NCBI GenBank assembly: GCA_910589095.1
Contig: CAJUSN010000127.1
Span: 1 to 6,902, forward strand
Length of the DNA stretch: 6,902 nucleotides
From: an uncultured Muribaculaceae bacterium
GTDB taxonomy: Bacteria > Bacteroidota > Bacteroidia > Bacteroidales > Muribaculaceae
Direction of reading: 5' to 3'
The position numbers and the translations under genes are program-made. The notes under the pieces were generated by a model. It ran no database searches. It was not told the origin of the DNA and saw only the letters and a program-made list of their open reading frames with translations. Shown one piece after another: positions 1-5,655 of the stretch; positions within the stretch are counted from its first letter, which is position 1, and each line of letters opens with the position of its first letter.

Positions 1-377
1 GGATAGGTCTGCGTCATCCCGATCTTTTCGGTAACATCGGTTCCACATCCGGCGGCGTTGACATACGTCCTTTCCCCAAGAAATGGAATATAGCCGACCG
101 CCTTGGCCCTTACGCTGAAAATCCCCGTCGGTGGGCCGACCATACTGTAATGACTCTCATTGAAAAAGTGGAGCCGGGACAGTGGAACATCATATTCGAC
201 TGCGGCACAGAAGATTTCTTTTATAAAATCAACTGCCATTTGGACAAAGCCATGACCCGCCGTGGTATAAAACACACATTCCTCACCTCTAAAGGAGCCC
301 ACACCCCTTCTTACTGGCACAAGTCCATTCAGCCTCAACTCCGATTTTTCCATTCCCGCTTTTATCCCACCCGATAA
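1..377 (+). CDS. Esterase family alpha/beta hydrolase, C-terminal part (5' end outside window)
   Basis: The reading frame is open from base 3 to a TAA at 375-377, giving about 124 visible residues. The first in-frame ATG (150) is internal, because coding sequence continues upstream of it out of the window. The segment resembles the C-terminal half of the putative esterase family (esterase D / feruloyl-esterase type, PF00756). IGLRHPDLFGNIGSTSGG is the stretch that normally follows the GxSxGG nucleophile elbow, which would lie just outside the window. The acid is probably Asp71 of the visible part (DCGTEDFFY) and the catalytic His is His100 (GAHTPSYW). In this family these residues complete a Ser-Asp-His triad that hydrolyses acyl or carbohydrate esters. 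The substrate cannot be told from this fragment, nor can a signal peptide be assessed. The gene converges on the RNase E/G gene and ends 27 bases before a hairpin terminator. Confidence 0.85.
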   Translation, partial: IGLRHPDLFGNIGSTSGGVDIRPFPKKWNIADRLGPYAENPRRWADHTVMTLIEKVEPGQWNIIFDCGTEDFFYKINCHLDKAMTRRGIKHTFLTSKGAHTPSYWHKSIQPQLRFFHSRFYPTR

Positions 378-403
378 GTAGTTGGGCAAAATAATAAAAC
401 CGA

Positions 404-445
404 AAAGCCACGGCTTGCATATCAGCAGCTGTGGCTTTCAGTTTT
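404..445. terminator. Bidirectional intrinsic terminator between convergent esterase and rng genes
   Basis: AAAGCCACGGC (404-414) pairs with GCTGTGGCTTT (428-438): an 11-bp stem with one G-U wobble and a 13-base loop. On the plus strand it is followed by CAGTTTTG. On the minus strand it is followed by the more T-rich TTTTCGGTTTTATTATTTT. It lies just after the esterase stop and about 75 bases after the rng stop, so it can serve both convergent genes and is stronger for rng. Confidence 0.8.
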
Positions 446-511
446 GTATCAGTTCATTGAGAATGGACGCCTATGTGCATCCTTGTCAACATCCGCTCCT
501 CGTACCTTGGG

Positions 512-2164
512 TCAGGACTCGGACGATGTTGCCGGCTTCTCCTCCGGTTGATTGCGATTCTTGGCTTTTCGCTTGTTTTTTGTTGCGGAAGAATCTATGT
601 CTTTCTCTTCCTTGAGGTCTATTTCATTTCGGTCACGGTCTATCACTTTATATTCCAGATAGGCAAGCGACTGGTCCGGCAGAATCTTGAACTTTCTTCC
701 AAGTTCCATGCGCCACCGGCGATATACTGAAAGAAGACCCTTCTTTATGTAGGCATCAACAAATGGATGCACATACATTATGAAATCGGTGACCTGCAGG
801 TCATCAATGAGATAGTGCAGCTTCTCCTTGAGGGTGTCGGTGAAGAGCAACGAGGGGCGCACAACCCCTTTTCCGTAACATGACGGACAGGTTTCGTAAG
901 TCTCGATATCGAGCGCCGGGCGCACCCTCTGGCGCGTGATCTGCATCAAACCGAATTTCGACAACGGCAAAATATTGTGTCTCGCCCGGTCATTAGCCAT
1001 TATTTCACGCATATGATCGTAGAGAGCCTGCCTATGTTCGGCTTTGGCCATGTCTATGAAATCTATGACTATTATACCGCCCATATCGCGGAGACGCAGC
1101 TGGCGGGCTATTTCGTCGGCCGCACGCAGATTCACCTCCAGGGCATTGCTCTCCTGATCGGCCGATGCTTTGGTTCGGTTTCCGGAGTTTACGTCCACAA
1201 CGTGAAGAGCCTCTGTGTGCTCGATTATAATATAGGCACCTGACTTAAACGATACCGTTTTGCCAAACGATGATTTGATTTGGCGCGTTATGCCGAAATG
1301 GTCAAAAATTGGCTGTTCGCCCTCATACAGCTTGACGATATCGGCCTTTTCCGGGGCTATGAGACTCACATAGTTGCGAATCTGTTCATACACCTCACGG
1401 TCATTGACATGAATACTTTCGAAGTTTGGCGAGAAAATGTCGCGGAGAACGCCTACGGTGCGGCTCTCCTCTTCAAAAATAAGTGCCGGTGCAGTGGCTG
1501 TGCGTGCCTTTGCCACGGCGTCTTCCCAATACTTCACCAGCGTTTTCATCTCATGATTGAGTTCGGCCACGCGCTTACCCTCGGCCGAGGTGCGCACTAT
1601 TACGCCGAAATGCTTGGGCAAAATACTCTTGATAAGCTGGCGAAGACGTACTTTTTCCTCAGGCGACTTGATTTTCTGAGAAATGGAAACCTTGTCGGAA
1701 AAAGGCATCAACACCATGTATCGGCCCGTGAGCGAGATTTCTGTGGTGAGTCTGGGTCCTTTGGATGAAATGGGTTCCTTGACAATCTGAACCATCAGCT
1801 CCTGCCCTTGCTTCAGACGGTCGGTGATGGTGCCATGTTTGTCAATATCCGGCAGGAGTGTCATCTTTGACACCTGCGGGAGTGGGCGCTGCTGTTTATC
1901 CAGCGCTTTTTCCAAAAACTCCGAGTAGGAGGAAAATTGCGAGCCAAGATCCAAGTAATGGAGGAAAGCGTCCTTGTCGTACCCCACATTCACAAAAGCG
2001 GCATTCAGTCCCGGCATAAGTTTTTTCACTTTGGCCAGATAAATGTCGCCTACGGCATATGCAAGGTTGCGCGTCTCTTTCTGAAGCGACACAAGCCGCG
2101 AATCCTCAAGCAAGGCTATGGAGATTTCGCTGCTCTGCACATCGACAATGAGTTCGCTTTGCAT
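512..2164 (-). CDS. rng: Rne/Rng family ribonuclease (RNase E/G)
   Basis: A 550-residue endoribonuclease that cuts single-stranded, AU-rich RNA. In this family it acts in rRNA maturation (16S 5' end) and mRNA decay in the cytoplasm. The N-terminus (SELIVDVQSSEISIALLED) matches the usual RNase G start. It is followed by an S1 domain (about residues 37-145, with GDIYLAKVKKLMPGLNAAFV) that carries a roughly 40-residue insertion typical of Bacteroidota members. The DNase I-like catalytic domain has the metal-binding aspartates Asp324 (DVNSGN) and Asp368 (VIDFIDM). The spacing of 44 is nearly that of E. coli Asp303/Asp346. The Zn-link cysteines are Cys426 and Cys429 (CPSC). The C-terminus is a short Lys/Glu/Ser-rich tail (about 512-550), not the long RNase E scaffold. 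The length is normal for Bacteroidota. The ATG at 2164 fits the family start; there is no clear Shine-Dalgarno, as is common in this phylum. A structured leader precedes the gene. Confidence 0.96.
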   Translation of the reverse strand: MQSELIVDVQSSEISIALLEDSRLVSLQKETRNLAYAVGDIYLAKVKKLMPGLNAAFVNVGYDKDAFLHYLDLGSQFSSYSEFLEKALDKQQRPLPQVSKMTLLPDIDKHGTITDRLKQGQELMVQIVKEPISSKGPRLTTEISLTGRYMVLMPFSDKVSISQKIKSPEEKVRLRQLIKSILPKHFGVIVRTSAEGKRVAELNHEMKTLVKYWEDAVAKARTATAPALIFEEESRTVGVLRDIFSPNFESIHVNDREVYEQIRNYVSLIAPEKADIVKLYEGEQPIFDHFGITRQIKSSFGKTVSFKSGAYIIIEHTEALHVVDVNSGNRTKASADQESNALEVNLRAADEIARQLRLRDMGGIIVIDFIDMAKAEHRQALYDHMREIMANDRARHNILPLSKFGLMQITRQRVRPALDIETYETCPSCYGKGVVRPSLLFTDTLKEKLHYLIDDLQVTDFIMYVHPFVDAYIKKGLLSVYRRWRMELGRKFKILPDQSLAYLEYKVIDRDRNEIDLKEEKDIDSSATKNKRKAKNRNQPEEKPATSSES

Positions 2165-2203
2165 TGGCTTAGCTTTTAAGTTGATTGTTTTGGAGTTGAA
2201 TTA

Positions 2204-2326
2204 CCGGGGAAGGCGAAACGACCTTGAAGGTTCCACGCCCTCCCCCGGGTGGTCATTGATACACAAAGAACAAACTCCCACGGACTCCTGAGAGCATTTG
2301 GGGCTCGGGCCGCATAAAGTTTGTTC
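2204..2326 (-). promoter_or_regulatory. Structured non-coding leader upstream of rng (two predicted stem-loops)
   Basis: The 218 bases between the COX24-type gene and rng hold no credible ORF but two strong inverted repeats, read here as minus-strand RNA. Stem A: GAACAAACT (2326-2318) pairs with AGTTTGTTC (2276-2268). It can be extended inside by CCCA/TGGG next to the second arm, and it encloses a small CTC/GAG hairpin. Stem B: CCGGGGGAGGGCG (2248-2236) pairs with CGCCTTCCCCGG (2215-2204), 12 bp with one bulged G and one G-U pair, around a 20-base loop. Neither is followed by a U-run, so they do not look like terminators. Stem B ends about 40 bases before the rng start. By analogy with E. coli rne, whose mRNA leader is bound by RNase E for autoregulation, this may be a control element for rng. 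It could instead be a separate small RNA. No Rfam family was recognised. Confidence 0.45.
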
Positions 2327-2382
2327 AGTGTATGGCGATAGTCAAATCGACCATTGGAAGAATTTAATCCGCCTGGGCGTGA

Positions 2383-2472
2383 TTATTTCTTCTTGTGACG
2401 ATTCTTTCTCAGGCGTTTTTTACGCTTGTGCGTAGCCATCTTGTGGCCTTTTCTTTTCTTTCCGCTGGGCAT
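2383..2472 (-). CDS. AURKAIP1/COX24 domain-containing small basic protein
   Basis: A 29-residue ORF starting MPSGKKRKGHKM and ending RKNRHKKK. About half of its residues are Lys or Arg, and there is essentially no hydrophobic core. It matches the very short, highly conserved Bacteroidota proteins carrying the COX24/AURKAIP1 C-terminal motif (K-M-x-T-H-K-R-K-K-R-x-R-K-x-R). The mitochondrial relative is ribosomal protein mS38, and a short actinobacterial relative (bS22) binds the small ribosomal subunit. A role as a small-subunit ribosomal protein is therefore likely, but inferred. The ATG at 2472 gives the canonical MPSGKK start. The gene lies on the same strand as HU (101 bases upstream) and rng (218 bases downstream). 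It is short enough that gene callers often miss it. Confidence 0.9.
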   Translation of the reverse strand: MPSGKKRKGHKMATHKRKKRLRKNRHKKK

Positions 2473-2573
2473 TGTCGTTAATTATTTGAGTTAATTAATT
2501 AGAGTTATTTCTTATGATTCAGGTCCTGCAGGGCCTGTGATGAATTTCTGGTTTGAGTCCTGACTGTGGCTGC

Positions 2574-2846
2574 TTATTTAACCTCTTCCATGAACACCTT
2601 TGCAGGCTTGAAAGCCGGAATCTTATGTTCGGGGATAATGATAGTGGTGTTCTTCGAAATGTTGCGGGCAGTCTTTTCCGAACGAACCTTGATGATGAAG
2701 CTACCAAATCCACGAAGATAAACATTTTCACCGCTTGCGAGCGAATCCTTCACTACCTCCATGAATTTTTCTACCGTTGCCAGTACAGCGGCTTTTTCAA
2801 TGCCGGTGCTTTTGGCAATTTCGTTTACGATGTCAGCTTTAGTCAT
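2574..2846 (-). CDS. hup: HU family DNA-binding protein
   Basis: A 90-residue histone-like protein, which in this family forms dimers that bend and compact DNA in the nucleoid. The N-terminal helices (MTKADIVNEIAKSTGIEKAAV, residues 1-21, through about 40) form the dimer body. The signature loop VYLRGFGSF lies at about residues 42-50. The DNA-binding beta-arm runs through the ARN segment at about 60 and the IPAFKPAKVF segment near the C-terminus (about 76-85). The arm reads EHKIPAFKPA, with the usual intercalating Pro. Length and start are canonical. The gene stands alone on the minus strand, 152 bases after yjjG, with its own weak promoter candidate, and is followed by the COX24-type ribosomal protein gene. 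The paralogue type (HU or IHF-like) cannot be decided from the sequence. Confidence 0.95.
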   Translation of the reverse strand: MTKADIVNEIAKSTGIEKAAVLATVEKFMEVVKDSLASGENVYLRGFGSFIIKVRSEKTARNISKNTTIIIPEHKIPAFKPAKVFMEEVK

Positions 2847-2897
2847 TTTTGATATATTTTTAACAAATATGTTTTGATACTTGATTCACACTATTTT

Positions 2898-2924
2898 AAC
2901 GCCGAAGTCGCTGACCTTGGCGTT
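2898..2924 (-). repeat. Hairpin in the HU gene leader
   Basis: AACGCC (2898-2903) and GGCGTT (2919-2924) form a 6-bp stem, extended by AAG/CTT across one bulged base, with an 8-base loop. It would fall in the 5' leader of HU mRNA if the promoter above is used. No run of T characteristic of a terminator follows on the minus strand (AAAATAG). Its role is unknown. Confidence 0.4.
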
Positions 2925-2933
2925 TTGCAAGTG

Positions 2934-2967
2934 CAAATATCGTACTTTTTTTTCAATTAGCCACAAT
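2934..2967 (-). promoter_or_regulatory. Candidate promoter for the HU gene
   Basis: On the minus strand GATATTTGCA (2941-2932) resembles the Bacteroidota -7 element TAnnTTTGCA, with its first base mismatched. A weak -33 match, ATTG (2967-2964), lies 22 bases upstream, slightly far. The position, about 90 bases before the HU start in the yjjG-HU gap, makes it the best candidate there. Confidence 0.4.
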
Positions 2968-2998
2968 TTGCAGCCAAAAATCTTTCATAAATGGCACT

Positions 2999-3748
2999 TT
3001 AGCACAGTTTTGATTCGTCTCCGCGAAGAAGCTCCAGTATGTCTGCGAGCCTTTCCACACAGGCATCGGCACACTCCGCAACTGCATCTTCCGGCATCCG
3101 GTGAAACTGAATCGCGCTCCATCCTGCTCCCTTGGATCCTTTTATATCAGTCATGGCGTTATCACCTATCATCAGGTGATCCGTCGGCTCCGGACACCCG
3201 CTCCGTTCCTGCGCATGCCTGAATAAGCGCACATCAGGCTTGTTAATCCCGATATCATCCGAAAGGACCACCAGATCGAACCACGGCTCAAGACCACAAT
3301 TGCGTATTTTACGGAACTGCACATCCTTGAACCCGTTGCTCAGACAGCCTATCTTTACTCCGCTCTCGCGAAGCATCCGCAGCAAATCTATGCTGCCGGC
3401 TATGAGCTGCTTCTCCTGCGCCAGGAAATCAAGATAAAGAATATCGTAACGTTCTGCCAGTTCTTTCGCATCGTCTTCATTCATCCCACCCTCGCAAAGC
3501 GGACGCATGAAACGTTCCATGCGCAGATAGGAACGGCTTATTTTCCCCGCACCGTAAAGCTCCCAGAGCCGATGATTGTGCTTCTCGTAAACATCAATCC
3601 AAAGCTCAGCTGTTTCAAAGCAGCGGCGAACAGCCGGCTCCTCACCCCACAAACGGTGGAGCGCGTGTCGGCTATTGGCCCTGAAATCTATCATGGTATC
3701 GTCCAGATCGACCCACACCACCTTTATCTCCTTATCATTAAATTTCAT
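2999..3748 (-). CDS. yjjG: YjjG family HAD-superfamily noncanonical pyrimidine nucleotidase
   Basis: A 249-residue HAD hydrolase. Motif I is VDLDDT with nucleophile Asp14 and acid/base Asp16. Motif II is CLSNG with Ser137. Motif III is GINKPD with Lys170. Motif IV is IGDNAMTDIKG with Asp196 and Asp201. The helical cap lies between about residues 20 and 120, as in class C1 HADs. The length and the NKPD and GDNxxTDI wording fit the YjjG / (S)-2-haloacid dehalogenase-like group. Its E. coli member dephosphorylates non-canonical pyrimidine nucleoside monophosphates and so keeps the nucleotide pool clean. The exact substrate here is inferred from the family. It starts 3 bases after the stop of the yhhQ-like transporter, so the two are almost certainly co-transcribed. 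The ATG at 3748 sits in an AT-rich stretch without an obvious Shine-Dalgarno. Confidence 0.85.
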   Translation of the reverse strand: MKFNDKEIKVVWVDLDDTMIDFRANSRHALHRLWGEEPAVRRCFETAELWIDVYEKHNHRLWELYGAGKISRSYLRMERFMRPLCEGGMNEDDAKELAERYDILYLDFLAQEKQLIAGSIDLLRMLRESGVKIGCLSNGFKDVQFRKIRNCGLEPWFDLVVLSDDIGINKPDVRLFRHAQERSGCPEPTDHLMIGDNAMTDIKGSKGAGWSAIQFHRMPEDAVAECADACVERLADILELLRGDESKLC

Positions 3749-3751
3749 AAA

Positions 3752-4483
3752 TCACTCCATTGTTATACAGTTCGTTTCATGGCAGCAAGCAGCCTCACCT
3801 TCCATTTTTCTCAGCCGTCCCACAACGCGCAGAGTAACAGGAAGGATTATTATTTCGTAGCCCGTCTTCAGCAATGTCTGTGTAAGGATAAGCACCGCCA
3901 CAGTACGCCACGGCAGCACACCGCCAAACGCTACAGGGAAGAACACGGCGGAATCAACCCCCTCGCCAAACACCGTGGAAATAATGGCTCTGGCGGAAAA
4001 GCCCTTACCATCGTTACCGGCCTGCTCTTTCATTCGGCTCATTATATATGCATTGACCATCGAACCGCACAAAAAAGCTGTAAAACTCGCCATAAGTATC
4101 CTGGGTACTGCACCGAACACCAGCTCCATGGCCTCTTGGCCGGTCCACTGCATGTCGCCCGGCAGCCACAAACCTATCTGGAAAAGCAACGTGGCAAGCA
4201 AGTTCATGGCGAATCCAAGCCATATAACCATACGCGCACGTGCAAAACCATAGATTTCCACTATGCAATCACTTATTATATAGGAGATCGGAAACACAAT
4301 TACTCCGGCCGTGATGGTCATCGGCCCTAAGCTTACAGTCTTTATCTCCATAAGGTTAGCCACGATCAGGCACACACAAAACAGTGTGGACAGAACCACA
4401 AAAGTTGGTGAAAAACCACGGCTCACCTGAGCCGAAAGCGAGTCGCCGGCACTCTGCCGACACATGTAATCAGTCTTGTTCAT
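3752..4483 (-). CDS. yhhQ: Queuosine precursor transporter (VUT/YhhQ family)
   Basis: A 243-residue integral membrane protein with about six hydrophobic segments: roughly residues 28-47, 56-72, 84-107, 125-146, 165-190 and 194-220. Family hallmarks are FPISYIISDCIVEIYG (64-79; note Asp72, Glu76 and Tyr78), STVFGEGVDSAVF (169-181; Glu174 and Asp177) and TLLKTGYE (203-210). The family imports queuosine precursors (preQ0 or preQ1) across the inner membrane for queuine-modified tRNA. The function is assigned from family knowledge. The N-terminal about 22 residues are polar. A second ATG (Met7) or later starts are possible, but the first ATG lies closest to the promoter-leader arrangement. It heads an operon with yjjG (3-base gap). 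A strong promoter lies about 140-170 bases upstream, with a stem-forming leader in between. The Cys-containing C-terminus (ACCHETNC) is unusual but short. Confidence 0.9.
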   Translation of the reverse strand: MNKTDYMCRQSAGDSLSAQVSRGFSPTFVVLSTLFCVCLIVANLMEIKTVSLGPMTITAGVIVFPISYIISDCIVEIYGFARARMVIWLGFAMNLLATLLFQIGLWLPGDMQWTGQEAMELVFGAVPRILMASFTAFLCGSMVNAYIMSRMKEQAGNDGKGFSARAIISTVFGEGVDSAVFFPVAFGGVLPWRTVAVLILTQTLLKTGYEIIILPVTLRVVGRLRKMEGEAACCHETNCITME

Positions 4484-4542
4484 AATCTTGTTTTTAACGA
4501 GGTAGCAAGCACTCGGTTATAATCTAATTGATTTTCAGAACA

Positions 4543-4616
4543 AAAGCCCACCTATCTACTTTTATGGGTAACAAATGAGTAACAAAAATCGGTTTTATCG
4601 CTTGTAGGTGGGCTTT
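4543..4616. repeat. 12-bp perfect inverted repeat in the yhhQ leader
   Basis: AAAGCCCACCTA (4543-4554) and TAGGTGGGCTTT (4605-4616) are perfectly complementary and separated by 50 bases. The predicted transcription start from the yhhQ promoter (about 4616-4619) falls at the first base of the upstream arm, so the mRNA would begin with this stem. The distal arm is followed on the minus strand by TTGTTC, a poor U-run. It could be a 5' stabilising stem, an attenuator or riboregulator, or an att-site relic. Confidence 0.6.
4565..4586. repeat. Two tandem 11-bp repeats (TGGGTAACAAA / TGAGTAACAAA)
   Basis: Two copies differing at one base sit head to tail inside the loop of the 12-bp inverted repeat. 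The 11-bp period places them on the same DNA face, as for a bound protein. Their position at the edge of accessory DNA suggests recombinase or excisionase arm sites. This is inference, because no integrase gene is visible in the window. Confidence 0.5.
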
Positions 4617-4623
4617 GTTATTG

Positions 4624-4654
4624 CAAAGATACTTATTCATTGGAACTCCTCAAA
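4624..4654 (-). promoter_or_regulatory. Bacteroidota-type promoter driving yhhQ-yjjG
   Basis: On the minus strand TTTG (4654-4651), a 19-base spacer and TATCTTTG (4631-4624) match the TTTG-N19-TAnnTTTG consensus exactly. Transcription should start near 4616-4619 and give a leader of about 135 bases before yhhQ. It sits immediately after the terminator of the upstream sigma-like operon. Confidence 0.8.
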
Positions 4655-4665
4655 ATCGCACAATG

Positions 4666-4710
4666 AAAAAGAGTGCGCCCATATCGCCCCGGTCGGGATG
4701 AACGCACTCT
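4666..4710 (-). terminator. Intrinsic terminator of the sigma-like operon
   Basis: On the minus strand AGAGTGCG (4710-4703) pairs with CGCACTCT (4677-4670), followed by TTTTC. The loop contains an inner CCCG/CGGG pairing. The stem is 8 bp with a T-run of 5-6 and lies about 80 bases after the sigma-like stop codon. Confidence 0.8.
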
Positions 4711-4788
4711 GTCAAGACACTTCTGGATGTTATGTTATGATGATGTTGTGTTATATAGTCGTTACTGACAAAAGTCCCGATAGTTCAG

Positions 4789-5331
4789 TCAGGCGATGCG
4801 TTTTTGCTTGCGCCCCACCGCATAGGTTTTCGCTCGCCTCTTCCGGGGATCCTTTATGCCCAACACCCTACTCAGGCGGTCGGCACAATTGTCTATGCGG
4901 GTCTTTGTCGTCCCTTTGCTCCTGAAGCCGCAACGAGCGGCAATCTCGGCGTAACTGTACCCCTCAACATACAGCCGTGCCTCTTCGTTGAGGTATTCAT
5001 GAATAAAAGCGGACTGAAGATCGCTCTCAGGGTCGCACTTCCCCGGTATAGTCTCAAGAATGAAACTGTTAAACTCCGTCATGTCCGGCGCCTTGGTAAC
5101 TTGATTGATGCGCGTCTTGATTGTGTTGATGATCACCACACACGCCCACGGCATGAACTCACCTCTGTGGGGGTCGTATAGGTCGGCATAACTCAGCATC
5201 CGCAGTAATGCAGTCTGTGCTATGTCCTGCCATTCATGAAGCATATCGAAGCGGCCGGCATATCCCCGGGCCATTCCCATTATACGGCGATACGAGGCCG
5301 TTAACAGTCGGTCAAATTCTTGGCGCTCCAT
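4789..5331 (-). CDS. Sigma-70-like RNA polymerase sigma factor of an integrated element
   Basis: A 180-residue protein with the two-domain layout of short (ECF-like) sigma factors. The region 2-like segment is about residues 15-76 (HEWQDIAQTALLRMLSYADLYDP, then GEFMPWACVVIINTIKTRI with Trp62). A linker follows, then a region 4-like helix-turn-helix at about 112-157 (LYVEGYSYAEIAARCGF with TKTRIDNCADRLSRVLG). A Lys/Arg-rich tail (158-180) follows. Such proteins recruit core RNA polymerase to special promoters. In Bacteroidota prophages and mobile elements they are common and often annotated only as sigma factor-like. No anti-sigma gene is adjacent. The start codon (5331) lies 20 bases inside the coiled-coil gene, so the two are translationally linked, and this is the last gene of the operon. 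Its targets are unknown. Confidence 0.75.
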   Translation of the reverse strand: MERQEFDRLLTASYRRIMGMARGYAGRFDMLHEWQDIAQTALLRMLSYADLYDPHRGEFMPWACVVIINTIKTRINQVTKAPDMTEFNSFILETIPGKCDPESDLQSAFIHEYLNEEARLYVEGYSYAEIAARCGFRSKGTTKTRIDNCADRLSRVLGIKDPRKRRAKTYAVGRKQKRIA

Positions 5332-5569
5332 AGGTCATTGCAGTTATGTGTTCGCGTTTGGCACTCACTCTCAGGGCAGCGGCAACTTCGTGGAGGCGGT
5401 TAATAACCCTGTCGAGGTCGCTCTCTTTGGCAGCGTCAAGGTCGCTGAGCTGCTTGCGTAGGTGGGCGATTACTTGCCGTTGGTGATTGATCACGCCTCG
5501 GGTGGCGCGGAGTTCCCGGCGCAGATTCTTGACTGTCGCGCGGAGGTGGTTGTATTTTCTTGCTTTCAT
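5312..5569 (-). CDS. Small basic coiled-coil protein, function unknown
   Basis: An 85-residue protein. Residues about 8-66 have a heptad-like pattern rich in Leu, Val, Ile, Arg, Lys and Gln (for example LRRELRATRGVINHQ and VIAHLRKQLSDLD), predicting one long coiled coil. The N-terminal half is very basic (Arg/Lys) and the rest more mixed, which suggests oligomerisation plus nucleic-acid or partner binding. There are no membrane segment, signal peptide or recognisable enzyme motifs. Its start ATG overlaps the stop of the upstream 29-codon ORF (ATGA), and its end overlaps the sigma-like gene by 20 bases. It is therefore an operon member and could be a partner of the sigma-like protein; that is inference. 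Short coiled-coil proteins of this kind are frequent in Bacteroidota phage early regions. Confidence 0.6.
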   Translation of the reverse strand: MKARKYNHLRATVKNLRRELRATRGVINHQRQVIAHLRKQLSDLDAAKESDLDRVINRLHEVAAALRVSAKREHITAMTYGAPRI

Positions 5570-5655
5570 ATCTTGGTGGTGTTTATGTAGTCGATGAAGT
5601 GGGGAGAGAGTCCGGGGCGGCTCTGTATCCGCTCCCGGCTCGGTCGGTGGCTCAT
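5566..5655 (-). CDS. Putative 29-residue small protein coupled at both ends
   Basis: An ORF of 29 codons (MSHRPSRERIQSRPG..., ending DYINTTKI). Its start ATG shares ATGA with the TGA stop of the SH3-barrel gene (5652-5655). Its own TGA shares ATGA with the start of the coiled-coil gene (5566-5569). Double ATGA overlap in an operon of overlapping genes is strong circumstantial evidence for translation. The peptide is Arg/Ser/Pro-rich at the N-terminus with a more structured aromatic/Ile C-terminus (PHFIDYI). No family was recognised. The alternative is that it merely fills the 82-base gap by chance. Confidence 0.5.
   Translation of the reverse strand: MSHRPSRERIQSRPGLSPHFIDYINTTKI

Larger units (their letters stand above)
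4484..4788. other. Intergenic junction between housekeeping and accessory DNA (305 bases, no gene)
   Basis: No credible coding frame was found. From right to left it contains a short unassigned stretch downstream of the sigma-like gene (4711-4788), an intrinsic terminator for that operon (4666-4710), a promoter for yhhQ (4624-4654), a 12-bp inverted repeat with internal tandem repeats (4543-4616), and an AT-rich yhhQ leader (4484-4542) with a small CGAG/CTCG hairpin. The boundary of the presumed integrated element probably falls inside this stretch. Confidence 0.6.

Noticed and set aside
1280..1768. Plus-strand ORF of 162 codons inside rng
   Set aside because: It lies fully antisense to the catalytic domain of RNase E/G and has no recognisable domain.
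2520..2537. Near-palindrome CAGGTCCTGCAGGGCCTG between HU and the COX24-type gene, as a terminator
   Set aside because: The stem has a mismatch and a short loop, and neither side has a T-run, so a terminator role is not supported.
2519..2731. Minus-strand 70-codon ORF overlapping HU in another frame
   Set aside because: It is an out-of-frame reading of the HU gene; HU is unmistakable.
3572..4330. Long plus-strand ORF of about 252 codons opposite yjjG and yhhQ
   Set aside because: It is antisense to two clear family members, its protein is His/Thr/Pro-rich without recognisable motifs, and there is no promoter or conserved start. It is a shadow.
4484..4620. preQ1 riboswitch upstream of yhhQ
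   Set aside because: I looked for the GGUUC...ACACC...AAAAAACUAA pattern of preQ1-I and did not find it; the other preQ1 classes could not be matched by eye.
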